37,106 nt of DNA from Nostoc sp. GT001 (GTDB taxonomy: Bacteria > Cyanobacteriota > Cyanobacteriia > Cyanobacteriales > Nostocaceae). How positions within the stretch are numbered: the stretch's first letter is position 1; each line of letters starts with the position of its first letter. Both the position numbers and the translations under genes were made by a program. Where the stretch lies: assembly GCF_030382115.1 (NCBI RefSeq), contig NZ_JAUDRJ010000003.1:1457555-1494660 (forward strand). Reading direction: 5' to 3'. This document shows positions 37,009 to 37,106 of the stretch, one piece after another. Below the pieces are notes generated by a model. That model was not told where the DNA came from. It saw only the letters and a list, made by a program, of their open reading frames with translations, and made no database searches.

Positions 37009-37106
37009 GCAGAAAATAACAAAAGTGATTATGTCTGCCAGAAGATATTTCAGCTATGGAGTCTAATTTCTATAGCACCCAATTAATTGAGTTTTAAAGA
37101 ATTCAC

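Overview
The window looks like a chromosomal segment of a filamentous, heterocyst-forming cyanobacterium (Nostoc or a close relative). The reasons are the frequent GCGATCGC octamers (HIP1-like), a 16S-tRNA-Ile-tRNA-Ala-23S-5S operon with cyanobacterial D1, BoxB and BoxA spacer elements, an xisI fragment, and several families of short Nostocales-type interspersed repeats. Species assignment is not possible from reading alone.

Layout. 1-2270 is a scarred accessory stretch: an IS5-family transposase running off the left edge, an SMP-30/gluconolactonase gene, a dead IS4-type transposase fragment and the C-terminal half of xisI. nadC (minus strand) follows. The complete rRNA operon occupies about 3260-8820, with a promoter, two BoxA copies, a 16S processing stalk and a terminator. 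An internally deleted IS110-type remnant lies behind it and abuts the end of a very large hybrid histidine kinase (1379 aa), whose gene is translationally coupled to a small XRE-type regulator. Next come an acyltransferase, a repeat-rich spacer, an OmpR-type response regulator, hisG (short form), a frameshifted sensor kinase, a frameshifted secreted proline-rich protein, a TPR protein with a sigma-70-like protein, a VOC/glyoxalase-like protein, an Uma2 fragment and a small hypothetical. A complete pstS-pstC-pstA-pstB phosphate importer (minus strand) has a clear Pho box in front of pstS. On the right side are bioY-lspA, a frameshifted secreted Thr/Pro-rich protein, a class A penicillin-binding protein with an N-terminal FHA domain, a J-domain membrane protein with a DUF3143 partner, a GT4 glycosyltransferase and a MMADHC-like protein.

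How the genes work together. The pst genes form one phosphate-uptake operon, probably controlled by a SphR/PhoB-type regulator. The XRE gene and the PAS-rich kinase are a coupled pair. The response regulator (divergent from hisG) and the frameshifted kinase beyond hisG resemble a RppA/RppB-like pair. The rest is ordinary housekeeping and envelope biology.

What stands out. No clear new multi-gene system (defence, CRISPR or biosynthetic cluster) is visible. The most notable signals are: (i) mobile micro-repeats inserted in frame in coding sequence (a 24-nt unit in the Uma2 fragment, and about 160 nt of spacer-like sequence between the kinase core helices and ATPase domain of the hybrid kinase); (ii) a 62-nt higher-order tandem repeat at 15362-15511; (iii) a 109-bp MITE-like element at 17416-17524; (iv) a purine/pyrimidine hairpin family, one copy of which sits inside the rRNA operon; (v) four single-base insertion-like anomalies (one in a universally conserved 16S segment, three breaking genes), which suggest base-calling errors or recent decay.
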